A stretch of DNA of 64,000 nucleotides, from contig NZ_AQHR01000091.1 in the NCBI RefSeq assembly GCF_000390185.1, forward strand, positions 1-64,000, given 5' to 3'. This document shows, in pieces, positions 24,845 through 32,940 of this stretch; position 1 is the stretch's first letter; the number at the start of each line of letters is the position of its first letter. The position numbers were made by a program, and so were the translations under genes. The DNA is from Lunatimonas lonarensis. Its GTDB lineage: Bacteria > Bacteroidota > Bacteroidia > Cytophagales > Cyclobacteriaceae. The notes beneath the pieces are model-generated. The model was not told the DNA's origin and did no database searches. It saw nothing but the letters and a program-made list of their open reading frames with translations.

Positions 24845-25999
24845 TTAATTATGGATTTTTTCACGGGTCTGCCTGCCCCGCAAGTAGCTTCGCTCGATAT
24901 AAAGTTCACCTAGGTCTGTAAATCGCTCGTACTTGCCGTGCAGCTGCCCGTACTGGTAGGGGATTCGTTCCCTGATCTGCCCGTCGGGAAAGTAGGTGAC
25001 GGTGTCTCCATGCAGCAAGCCATCCAGATACGGTGCTGTTTGCACCTTTTTTCCTTCTTCATCGAAGGTTTCTGAAAGTGTCCTGAAACCTTTTGCATTG
25101 TGGTGATGAACCCGAAAGACTTCACCATTCTCGTAGTAAGAGATAATTTGTCCCCGTGGTTTTCCGTTTTTATATGTCGCTTTTTCGGCAAGTTTTCCGT
25201 CCTCAAAAAACGTACTGAAGCCCCCGTGGGGCACACCATTTTTGAATCTGCCCGATTTTTCGATAAGGCCATCACGGAAAAAACTTTTTGACAGACCGTG
25301 CTTGACACCCTTTCGGTAGTGAATTTCTGAAGATACTTGTCCGTCAGCATAGTAGGTTACCTGAGGGCCGGCACGTTGCCCCTTTATATATTGGTTTCTT
25401 TCGGCAAGTGTTCCTTCTTCGCTGTATTTCAGCTGTTCGCCGTGCATCAGACCGGCTAGAAATCTGGATTTTTCGGCGGAAACACCGTTTTGGTAAAAGG
25501 ACTCGAACGCCCCATCGGGTAGGTTTTCACGGAATTGGGTTCGGTTTCTGATGCTGCCATCGGCGTAGTAGCTGACGCTTTCACCTGTCAGCTGGTCATT
25601 TTGGAACAGTGCCCGTTGGGCAATGCTTCCATCCCGATGAAAAGTCAGCGCTTCGCCTTCCCGTTGGTTTTTCCGGTACGTAAGTATCCGAAGGGTGTCT
25701 GAAGTTCCCGGAAAGTAATGTACAAAAACCCCCTCTTTTTTCCCGTTCACCAAGGCCCCGACCTGAACACGCTCTCCCAGCTCATTAAACACCTCGTAAC
25801 TTCCATGGGGAATGCCGTTTTGGATGCCATATACTTCTTTGATCAATGTTTGCTCCTCGTCGTAAAAAGTGGTCCCAATTTGTTGGGCAGACAGTGGGCC
25901 TAAGGGTAACAAAGCAATGGCCAACCAGGCTATTAACACAATCGGAAAGCCTACCGGGCAAAAACACATTTTTATAGGTTTTAGATGGTAACAAGCCAT
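24845..25999 (-). CDS. YwqK-like MORN_2-repeat secreted protein
   Basis: This 384-residue protein has a signal peptide (cleavage near PLSAQ) and about a dozen tandem repeats of roughly 23 residues. They follow a Y-x-N/D-G-x(3-8)-Y-x(2)-G-x(3)-G pattern, as in YYADGSIRNRTQFRENLPDG. These MORN_2 repeats are often annotated as YwqK-family antitoxin, but no toxin gene is adjacent and a cell-surface scaffold or binding role is as likely. Function is unknown. Another ATG (25969) would shorten the signal peptide. It lies 10 bases after the thiolase gene. Confidence 0.75.
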   Translation of the reverse strand: MACYHLKPIKMCFCPVGFPIVLIAWLAIALLPLGPLSAQQIGTTFYDEEQTLIKEVYGIQNGIPHGSYEVFNELGERVQVGALVNGKKEGVFVHYFPGTSDTLRILTYRKNQREGEALTFHRDGSIAQRALFQNDQLTGESVSYYADGSIRNRTQFRENLPDGAFESFYQNGVSAEKSRFLAGLMHGEQLKYSEEGTLAERNQYIKGQRAGPQVTYYADGQVSSEIHYRKGVKHGLSKSFFRDGLIEKSGRFKNGVPHGGFSTFFEDGKLAEKATYKNGKPRGQIISYYENGEVFRVHHHNAKGFRTLSETFDEEGKKVQTAPYLDGLLHGDTVTYFPDGQIRERIPYQYGQLHGKYERFTDLGELYIERSYLRGRQTREKIHN

Positions 26000-26008
26000 A
26001 TAAGTAAC

Positions 26009-27202
26009 CTAGAAGTCAATTCGTTCAATGACCATCGCGGATGCCCCTCCACCTCCGTTGCAGATGCCGGCTACACCGATGCGGGCGCCTTTTTGGGACA
26101 ATACGGAATTGAGGGTGCAGAGGATTCGAGCCCCCGAGCATCCCAGAGGATGCCCGAGCGCCACCGCCCCCCCAAAAACATTCAATCGGTCTGAGGGGAT
26201 TCCCAATAAGCGCTGGTTGGCGATTGCTACAGCAGCAAAAGCTTCGTTTATTTCATAATAGCCGACTTCCTCTGGTGAGATGCCGGCGTGTTTCAATGCC
26301 TTGGGAATTGCAAGTGCAGGAGCGGTGGTGAACCAAAGTGGGTCTTGCGCCGCATCTGCAAATCCGAGGATTTTGGCGATAGGCTTGATGCCGTGTTCGG
26401 CTAATTTGTCCCCACTCATAAGAACCAACGCAGCGGCACCATCACTTAAGGTTGAAGCATTTGCCGCAGTAACCGTTCCATTTTCAGGTTGAAATACCGG
26501 TCTTAAAGATCTTATTTTTTCAGGGCGGAAGGTATTGTATTCTTCGTCTTCTTCTACGCTTTCAATCTCCCCTTTTTTTCCTTTGATCTCGATGGGCACT
26601 ACCTCTGTACTGAATAAACCCAATTTCCAAGCTTCCTGCGCCCGTTCATAGGAACGGATGGCGTAGTCGTCTTGTTCCTCCCGGGAGATGCCCATGGCCT
26701 TTGACGTATGCTCGGCACAATTGCCCATCGGGAATTTGTGGTAGACCTCCAACAATCCGTCCTTTACCAGCCCATCTACCAATTCACCATTTCCAAATTT
26801 TTGGCCGAATCGGGCATTCGGGACGTAGTATGGTACGTTGCTCATACTTTCCATTCCGCCCGCTACCACTATATCCTGTTGCCCGAGCATGATCGACTGA
26901 GCTCCCAGCATGACCGCTTTCATTCCGGATGCGCAGACTTTATGGATGGTTGTGCAGGGAACCTCCTGACCAAGCCCGGCGCCTAAAGCGACTTGTCTGG
27001 CAGGTGCTTGTCCTAAATTAGCCGAAAGCACGTTCCCAAAATATACCTCTCCCACCTGATCATTGTCCAGCTTAACTCGCTCCATGGCACCCCTAATCGA
27101 AGCAGCTCCCAATTCTACGGCGCTGAGAGAGGAGAGGCTCCCTCCATAACTGCCCAAGGGCGTGCGGGCCAAAGAGACAATGTATACATCTTTTACCTTC
27201 AT
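26009..27202 (-). CDS. Acetyl-CoA C-acetyltransferase (thiolase)
   Basis: This 397-residue thiolase condenses or cleaves acetyl-CoA/acetoacetyl-CoA. The acylated nucleophile is Cys90 in [10 protein letters not shown], and the catalytic [15 protein letters not shown] and [10 protein letters not shown] motifs are all present. ATG 27202 fits the normal N-terminus ([15 protein letters not shown]); an upstream TTG is unlikely. It begins just inside the end of the Bat-cluster gene at 27214, so it may be co-transcribed with it. Confidence 0.94.
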   Translation of the reverse strand: MKVKDVYIVSLARTPLGSYGGSLSSLSAVELGAASIRGAMERVKLDNDQVGEVYFGNVLSANLGQAPARQVALGAGLGQEVPCTTIHKVCASGMKAVMLGAQSIMLGQQDIVVAGGMESMSNVPYYVPNARFGQKFGNGELVDGLVKDGLLEVYHKFPMGNCAEHTSKAMGISREEQDDYAIRSYERAQEAWKLGLFSTEVVPIEIKGKKGEIESVEEDEEYNTFRPEKIRSLRPVFQPENGTVTAANASTLSDGAAALVLMSGDKLAEHGIKPIAKILGFADAAQDPLWFTTAPALAIPKALKHAGISPEEVGYYEINEAFAAVAIANQRLLGIPSDRLNVFGGAVALGHPLGCSGARILCTLNSVLSQKGARIGVAGICNGGGGASAMVIERIDF

Positions 27203-27213
27203 AGTAGTCGTAT

Positions 27214-27837
27214 TTACCAATCGGGAAGACCCCGTTGCGGTCGTTGGGTGGGTTTGCGCCTGTTTTGTTGGATAAATTGTAGCTCGTTGCTGTTCATCGC
27301 ATCGAGAATCTGTGCGGCCTGTTCCTGGGAAAGATTCATTTCCTCCAGTCGTTGGCGGAGTTCATCCAATTGCTTCTCACGTTCACTTAGGTCACTGTCC
27401 ATACTGCTGGGTTCCTCTGTAGGTTCCTCCCGGTTTGACTTCTCACCCCGCTGATCTTCCATTTCATCGGACTCCTCTGCGCCGTCTTCGGAGGTTTGCT
27501 CTTCACCTTCTCCGTCCTTTTTTTCCTGGCTCTCCTGGTCTTGCTGTTCTTGGTTGTTTTGATCTTGCTGATCTTGGTTCTGCTGCTGTTGATCCTTCTT
27601 TTGTTGCTCCTCCTGATCCTTTTTCAGCTTTTCCAGGAGGGCGTTCAGTTTAGGGTCATTGGGAAACTTCTCTAGCCCTTCTGCCAGAATTTGACCGGTG
27701 CCGGGCAGGTCTTCGTTTACATATTGTTTTGCTGCCCGATTGAAGTAGTCCGATTCTGTCTGTGCCACCACAAAAGTACAGCAGGAGAAAATGCCTCCCA
27801 AAGCAAAAACTAGGTGTTTAATTCCCATCGATTTCAT
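27214..27837 (-). CDS. Low-complexity Gln/Asp/Glu-rich exported protein of the Bat cluster
   Basis: This 207-residue protein has a signal peptide (cleavage near VVAQ) and a short TPR-like region (residues about 27-65: YFNRAAKQYVNEDLPGTGQILAEGLEKFPNDPK). It continues with about 80 residues almost entirely of Q, K, D, E and N, then a helix with LDELRQRLEEMNLSQEQAAQILDAMNSNE. It overlaps the end of the preceding TPR gene by 20 bases. The disordered, acidic stretch suggests a flexible linker in the cell envelope. It resembles BatC/BatE companions by position only. Confidence 0.7.
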   Translation of the reverse strand: MKSMGIKHLVFALGGIFSCCTFVVAQTESDYFNRAAKQYVNEDLPGTGQILAEGLEKFPNDPKLNALLEKLKKDQEEQQKKDQQQQNQDQQDQNNQEQQDQESQEKKDGEGEEQTSEDGAEESDEMEDQRGEKSNREEPTEEPSSMDSDLSEREKQLDELRQRLEEMNLSQEQAAQILDAMNSNELQFIQQNRRKPTQRPQRGLPDW

Positions 27838-28480
27838 TGATATCGTTTAGGTTATTGATAAAACCTTCGTAGTACCGCACAGTTTCGTCGATTTCCAAGG
27901 CTTTCTTCATGGTTTGTAGGGCTTCCCCAAAGCGAAACTGATCTACGAAACTATCCGCCTGGGCCTTCATACGCTTGGCGTAGTTGGAGGGCTCCAGTTT
28001 TTCCTGATCCTCTTGGTCTTGCTGTTGTTTTTCCTCCTCTTCATTTTCAGCCAACCATCTGCTCAATAACTCATAATTGTACCGGGCGGCCTCGTTTTCC
28101 GGGTTTTTCAATAGCGCTGTCTTAAAATACGTGAGTGCTTCCTTATAGTTGCTCTCCCTTCCCTCTAACACCCCTGCCTGATTGGCGGAAAAGGACGCAA
28201 TTGTTTTGTTTCGGGAGAGGGAAAGCTCGCTGTAGGTTTTGAGTGCATCCTCCTCTTGGCCATTGTTTTGGTAGCTTAGCCCCAGATTGAATTTCACTTC
28301 GGGCTCTCCCAGCTGGAAATCGTTGATCAATACCAGGTGACGCCTTACCGACTCTTCAAAATCGGTGCCAACGTAAGCTGCTGTCGCTTCTTTCAACGCA
28401 CGGTTCCGTTCGCCGATTTTTTTCCAGGAAGCTGGTATCAAGAGAAGGATAAACAATAGAATCTGCGGTGCGATGGGCAT
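27818..28480 (-). CDS. batC: BatC-like TPR membrane protein
   Basis: This 220-residue protein has an N-terminal membrane anchor (MPIAPQILLFILLLIPASW) and several TPR motifs (for example AVKFNLGLSYQNNGQEEDALKTYSELSL, NEAARYNYELLSRWLAENEE). A Glu/Gln-rich linker and an EALQTMKKALEID helix follow. ATG 28480 is used because the frame upstream begins only with a TTG. The gene follows the VWA gene by 16 bases in the Bat (Bacteroides aerotolerance) order. The name is by position and fold, not by a search. Confidence 0.75.
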   Translation of the reverse strand: MPIAPQILLFILLLIPASWKKIGERNRALKEATAAYVGTDFEESVRRHLVLINDFQLGEPEVKFNLGLSYQNNGQEEDALKTYSELSLSRNKTIASFSANQAGVLEGRESNYKEALTYFKTALLKNPENEAARYNYELLSRWLAENEEEEKQQQDQEDQEKLEPSNYAKRMKAQADSFVDQFRFGEALQTMKKALEIDETVRYYEGFINNLNDINEIDGN

Positions 28481-28496
28481 ATTAGTTCCGTTGGTA

Positions 28497-29462
28497 TCAA
28501 ATGGAAATGGTTCGAAGCGGCAGCATGAGATCAATCAGGGCAAGTACCAGTGCAGCGGCCAAAAAGTAGAAGTACTTGTTGGCGGAAGCCTCTACCATTC
28601 TACTTGCCATGACGGTGCCTTCAAGGCGTTCTATGGCGTTTATCAGTTGGGGGATCTCCATGGCGATGTCACTGATTTCGAAGTATGCGCCGTCTGTTTT
28701 TGTAGCTATGGCTTTGAGGTTGGTAGCGTCCAATCGGGTGATGGCAGGGCGGTTCGTTTGTGGATCCATCACCACGCTGTTTCCGCGAGGTATGGTGGCG
28801 CCCTCCTCAGATCCCACCCCCACACTGAATACCCGAATGCCCTGTTCGGAAAGTTTTTCCAGCACCGGTGGCAGGTTGTCACCAAAGTCTTCTCCATCGC
28901 TGATCAAAATGATGGCCTTGGAGGTGTTGTCCTGATCGTTTTCATTCTGGAATTTCTGATAGGCCATATTGAGGGCGGATGCGATATCGGTTCCGTAGTT
29001 GGGGACTAGGTTGGTATTCAAGCCATCCAAGTGAAGCTGGATGACGTTCTGATCGAAGGTAAGCGGGCACTGGATAAATGCCTCAGAGGAAAATATGATA
29101 ATACCGATGCGGTCTGAACTGAAGTTTTTGACCAAATTCTTCATTTCAAACTTTATTCGCTGAAGCCGGCTCGGATTGATGTCCTGTGCATTCATGGATT
29201 GGGAGAGATCGATGGCCAAAAAAATGTCCTTACCCTCCTGTTTGATTTCCTTTAGCGCACTTCCGATCGAAGGCCCTGACAGGGCGACAAGAAATAACAA
29301 GAAATAAATGCTTCGTAAGATGAGTTTCCAGGCTAAACTTCTCTTTTTTACTTGAAGGCGTTGGTTGATCCGCCAAAAACGGAACAGATAAAATCCGTAT
29401 AAAATGGAAAATAGTCCGAATAGAAAGATAGAAAGCCCGTTGCTAGGATATGCCCAAATCAT
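28497..29462 (-). CDS. batB: BatB-like von Willebrand factor A membrane protein
   Basis: This 321-residue protein has two N-terminal transmembrane helices, a VWA domain (about 85-275) and a C-terminal transmembrane helix. The MIDAS motif is DLSQS (about 84-88) with NYGTDIASAL and ISDGEDFGD supplying the other residues. BatA/BatB proteins are linked to aerotolerance or envelope integrity, usually together with a MoxR ATPase and a DUF58 protein. Neither of those is present in this cluster. The gene upstream is divergent. Confidence 0.85.
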   Translation of the reverse strand: MIWAYPSNGLSIFLFGLFSILYGFYLFRFWRINQRLQVKKRSLAWKLILRSIYFLLFLVALSGPSIGSALKEIKQEGKDIFLAIDLSQSMNAQDINPSRLQRIKFEMKNLVKNFSSDRIGIIIFSSEAFIQCPLTFDQNVIQLHLDGLNTNLVPNYGTDIASALNMAYQKFQNENDQDNTSKAIILISDGEDFGDNLPPVLEKLSEQGIRVFSVGVGSEEGATIPRGNSVVMDPQTNRPAITRLDATNLKAIATKTDGAYFEISDIAMEIPQLINAIERLEGTVMASRMVEASANKYFYFLAAALVLALIDLMLPLRTISI

Positions 29463-29703
29463 GCCCTGAAATTACATATTTAAATATAAAACGAAAGTTG
29501 ACCTGCTTAATTATTCGATTGGCAAATTTATATGGGCAGCTGTGGAGATGCAACTTTTGCGGGTTAGGATACGAAAATGACCGTTCATCGTGAACTTCCT
29601 ACGGTATCTAGCGTTTACATCAAAGTTGAATTAAACTACTTGAAACTTGGGAGAATGAAAGCTGGATCTTTCTTTTCCTTATTTGAACTTCCAAATCGTA
29701 TCG

Positions 29704-32097
29704 ATGAGGCTCTATTACGCGTATTTCCTGGCAGTATCTTTTTGTCTTTTTGGATTTGGAAAAATCAACGCGCAAGAGACTACCTATATTTCCGGCCAGG
29801 TATTTGATAAAGTAACAAGCGAGCCTCTCCCGGGGGCAAATGTATACTGGACTATGGCGGTAAGTAGGGGTGTGGTCAGTGATTTGGAAGGTGGATTTAG
29901 CCTCCCGGTCATGTCGCTCCCCGCCGAACTGGTCGTTTCTTTTATTGGCTTCGAGCCAGTAAAGAGGGTGTTGACGGACAAGGACCTTAACCGGGAGCTT
30001 AAACTATTCCTTAGCCCGGATGAGGTATCCCTTCAAGAGGTGGTCGTTCGAGAACTTCGGGAAAACAACAACGTGGTAGGGGTTGACATGGGTAAGACCA
30101 GCCTGCCGGTGTCCCTGATCAAAAGTATTCCTGCCCTGTTTGGGGAGGTGGATCTCCTGCGCAGCCTCCAGTTTTTGCCGGGTGTGAATACAGCCGGAGA
30201 GGGTACGACCGGACTTTTTGTGCGGGGAGGGTCAGCTGACCAAAACCTGGTGCAGATCGATGGCGCCCCTATATACAATCCCTCTCACTTTTTTGGCTTC
30301 TTTTCGGTGTTCAATCCCGACGCACTTGCAGATGTATCCCTGAGCAAGGGGCATATTCCTTCCCGCTATGGAGGTAGGCTGTCGTCCCTCATCGATGTGT
30401 CGCTGAAAGAGGGAAATACCCAGCGAATTCGTGGAGAAGGGGGGATCGGTAGTATCAGTTCCCGTTTGACCGTCGATGGCCCGCTTTTTTCGGAAAATTC
30501 TTCCTTTGTGCTCTCTGGACGAAGGACGTATGCAGATCTTTTCCTAAAGCTCTCGCCAAATGAAAACGTACGTAACAACCAATTGTACTTTTATGATACC
30601 AGTGGCAAGTTCATGTGGAGGCTGAAGGACCGGGATAAAATCACCCTTTCCAGCTACTATGGAGCTGATTTTCTAGGTGCAGGTGGGCAGTTCGGACTGG
30701 GCTGGGCGAACTGGATTTCCTCTCTCAATTGGACACGGACATTGAAGGAAAACCTCTTTTTGGATGTAAATGGATACCACAGCTATTACAATTACGAGAT
30801 TGCATTTACCAACCCGGATATTGGCTTTGATTGGACGAACAATCTTGCCGAATCCGGTATTAGGGGAGAGGTTCATTATGTGCCTGAGCAGGGAAAAGAC
30901 CTCTATGTGGGTGTCCATAGTCAAGTTTACCACTTCTCCCCGGTACAGTTGATACCGCGTCCGGAGAGTGTGATCGATCCGCTGACGACAAATTCAAAAA
31001 CCGCCTGGCAAAACAACCTGTTTGTCAATTGGTCTCAGGATCTTGGGGCAAATCTGTTTTTCGAAGGAGGGATACGATGGAGCCATTACCAACAGATCGG
31101 GCCCGCCACCGAGTATGTTTACGAAAACCAAGATCCGACCAGTGGAGCTGTGATCGACACTTTGACCTATAAATCCTTGCAACACGTGAAGACCTACCAG
31201 GGGTTAGAGCCGAGGCTGGCGATCAGGTACCTGCTAAATGAAAGTTTATCTCTGAAAGGTTCATACAACCGGAATTTCCAATATGTGCAAATCGCCACCA
31301 ATAATTCGGCCGGTCTTCCCATTGACCGATGGACGCCGGCAGGACCCTACATCGCGCCGGTGAGAAGTGACCAAGTATCGATAGGGGCCTTTAAGAATCT
31401 GGATAACAATCGGTTTGAACTTTCGGTGGAAGGATACTACAAGGATTTTGATCAGGTAATAGATCTGAAGCAAGGGGCGAATATTCTTTTTAGCGACAAC
31501 TTGGAGACAGAGGTCTTAGCCGGCAGAGGCTGGTCGTATGGCGTTGAGTTTCTTCTCCGGAAAAACGTTGGAAAATCTACCGGATGGTTGAGTTATACGT
31601 GGTCACGAGTTTACCGGCAGATTGATGGCATCAATGAGGACAGGCCCTTTAATCCGCGGTTTGACCGTCCACACGACGTAAGCCTCATCGTGAACCACCG
31701 GCTGACACCGCGATTGGAGTTGTCGGGAACCTTTGTGTATAGCAGTGGGGTGGCAGTCACCTTTCCGGTGGGATCATACGTAATCGATAATCAGCGAGTG
31801 CCCTTGTATAGCCCAAGAAGAAACGAAGATCGGTTTCCCGCTTTCCACCGCATGGATCTTTCTGCCAATTTAAAAAACCGTGACAAGGGCAGGTGGTGGA
31901 AAGGTAGTTGGAATTTCAGCGTGTACAATGCGTACAACCGGAAGAACCCCTTCTCCTATCAGTTTACGGATATTTATAATAATGATATCACGTTTAATCC
32001 GGGACCGGGCAGAGAAGTAACCTCCGTCAGGCCGGGTGTGGTAATGACTTACCTTTTTGGAGTTCTCCCGTCAATAACCTATAATTTCGAATTTTGA
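29704..32097 (+). CDS. TonB-dependent receptor with carboxypeptidase-like N-terminal domain
   Basis: This product of about 797 residues has a signal peptide (cleavage near KINAQ), a CarboxypepD_reg-like domain (about 20-95), a plug domain (about 115-225, including TGLFVRGGSADQNLVQIDGAPIYN) and a 22-stranded outer-membrane barrel ending in an aromatic strand. Such receptors import a large solute using TonB energy. ATG 29704 gives a normal signal peptide; the upstream TTG at 29683 is less likely. The next gene is a DUF4249 lipoprotein, a common partner in Bacteroidota. The ligand is unknown. Confidence 0.92.
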   Translation: MRLYYAYFLAVSFCLFGFGKINAQETTYISGQVFDKVTSEPLPGANVYWTMAVSRGVVSDLEGGFSLPVMSLPAELVVSFIGFEPVKRVLTDKDLNRELKLFLSPDEVSLQEVVVRELRENNNVVGVDMGKTSLPVSLIKSIPALFGEVDLLRSLQFLPGVNTAGEGTTGLFVRGGSADQNLVQIDGAPIYNPSHFFGFFSVFNPDALADVSLSKGHIPSRYGGRLSSLIDVSLKEGNTQRIRGEGGIGSISSRLTVDGPLFSENSSFVLSGRRTYADLFLKLSPNENVRNNQLYFYDTSGKFMWRLKDRDKITLSSYYGADFLGAGGQFGLGWANWISSLNWTRTLKENLFLDVNGYHSYYNYEIAFTNPDIGFDWTNNLAESGIRGEVHYVPEQGKDLYVGVHSQVYHFSPVQLIPRPESVIDPLTTNSKTAWQNNLFVNWSQDLGANLFFEGGIRWSHYQQIGPATEYVYENQDPTSGAVIDTLTYKSLQHVKTYQGLEPRLAIRYLLNESLSLKGSYNRNFQYVQIATNNSAGLPIDRWTPAGPYIAPVRSDQVSIGAFKNLDNNRFELSVEGYYKDFDQVIDLKQGANILFSDNLETEVLAGRGWSYGVEFLLRKNVGKSTGWLSYTWSRVYRQIDGINEDRPFNPRFDRPHDVSLIVNHRLTPRLELSGTFVYSSGVAVTFPVGSYVIDNQRVPLYSPRRNEDRFPAFHRMDLSANLKNRDKGRWWKGSWNFSVYNAYNRKNPFSYQFTDIYNNDITFNPGPGREVTSVRPGVVMTYLFGVLPSITYNFEF

Positions 32098-32098
32098 G

Positions 32099-32929
32099 AT
32101 GAACAAAGTTGGATATTTGATCGGATTGCTGTTTCTGTTGTCGTGCCAGGAGGAAGTTATCCTAGATCTGCGCAATCAGGAGCGGGTTCCTATCATAGAG
32201 GCCTCTTGGACAGATAATCCCTCGCTGAATCGGGTGAAAATTACCTACCCTAGAGACTACTATGATACCCTGGAAAACGAGATCATTAATGACGCGGAGG
32301 TTTGGGTATCCAACCTTACCTCCGGAGAGGAAATTCCCTTTTCCTTTTCGGAAGATTTTCGCCGTTACCTTCCCCGGAGGTACTTTGCGGGCAGACGGGG
32401 TGATTCCTATCAGCTTACCGTGAAGCTGGGAGACCGTATTTTTCAGTCTGAGGGAACCTTGCTACACCCTCCGTCATTGGATAGTATCACCTATCAGTTC
32501 AGGGAGGAGCGCTTGTTTTCCGATGAAGGGTATTACCTAACGGTGTTCGGGAAAATCCCATTTATCGAAGATAACTATTACCGGGTGCGCATCACCCGCA
32601 ACGACACGCTCCTCAGTGGACGTCAGGATTACTTGTTGTTCGACGATACTTTTGGAACTTCCATCCTTGACAATGGTTTTGAGCTAAACGGATTTACCTT
32701 TCGGGCTGGGGATCGGGTCAAACTGGAACTTTTTAGGCTTAACCGATCGGCGTTTGATTTTCTCAACGACCTGGTCAACCTCCTTTTTAACGACGGGGGT
32801 CTATTTAGTCCGCCACCCCAAAACCCTAGGAGCAATATCCGTGTGGTTCAGGGCCCAGGTCGGGTAGAGGGGTATTTTAAGGTAGCCTCCGTCCTAAGCG
32901 AAACGGTGATCATAGCCGGAGACCAATAG
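32099..32929 (+). CDS. DUF4249 lipoprotein paired with TonB receptor
   Basis: This 276-residue lipoprotein (lipobox Cys16, LFLLSC) has the DUF4249 layout: an N-terminal PVIEASWTDNPSLNRVKITY-like strand, an NDAEVWVSNLTSGEEIPF beta-sandwich region and the YYRVRITRNDTLLSGR segment. It starts two bases after the receptor stop, so the two are almost certainly co-translated. DUF4249 proteins probably act as surface lipoproteins for the receptor's ligand, by analogy with SusD; this is not proven. Confidence 0.9.
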   Translation: MNKVGYLIGLLFLLSCQEEVILDLRNQERVPIIEASWTDNPSLNRVKITYPRDYYDTLENEIINDAEVWVSNLTSGEEIPFSFSEDFRRYLPRRYFAGRRGDSYQLTVKLGDRIFQSEGTLLHPPSLDSITYQFREERLFSDEGYYLTVFGKIPFIEDNYYRVRITRNDTLLSGRQDYLLFDDTFGTSILDNGFELNGFTFRAGDRVKLELFRLNRSAFDFLNDLVNLLFNDGGLFSPPPQNPRSNIRVVQGPGRVEGYFKVASVLSETVIIAGDQ

Positions 32930-32940
32930 CTGCCGAGCAA

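Noticed and set aside
24845-25999. Toxin-antitoxin system based on the YwqK-like label
   Set aside because: No toxin-like gene adjacent and the protein is exported.
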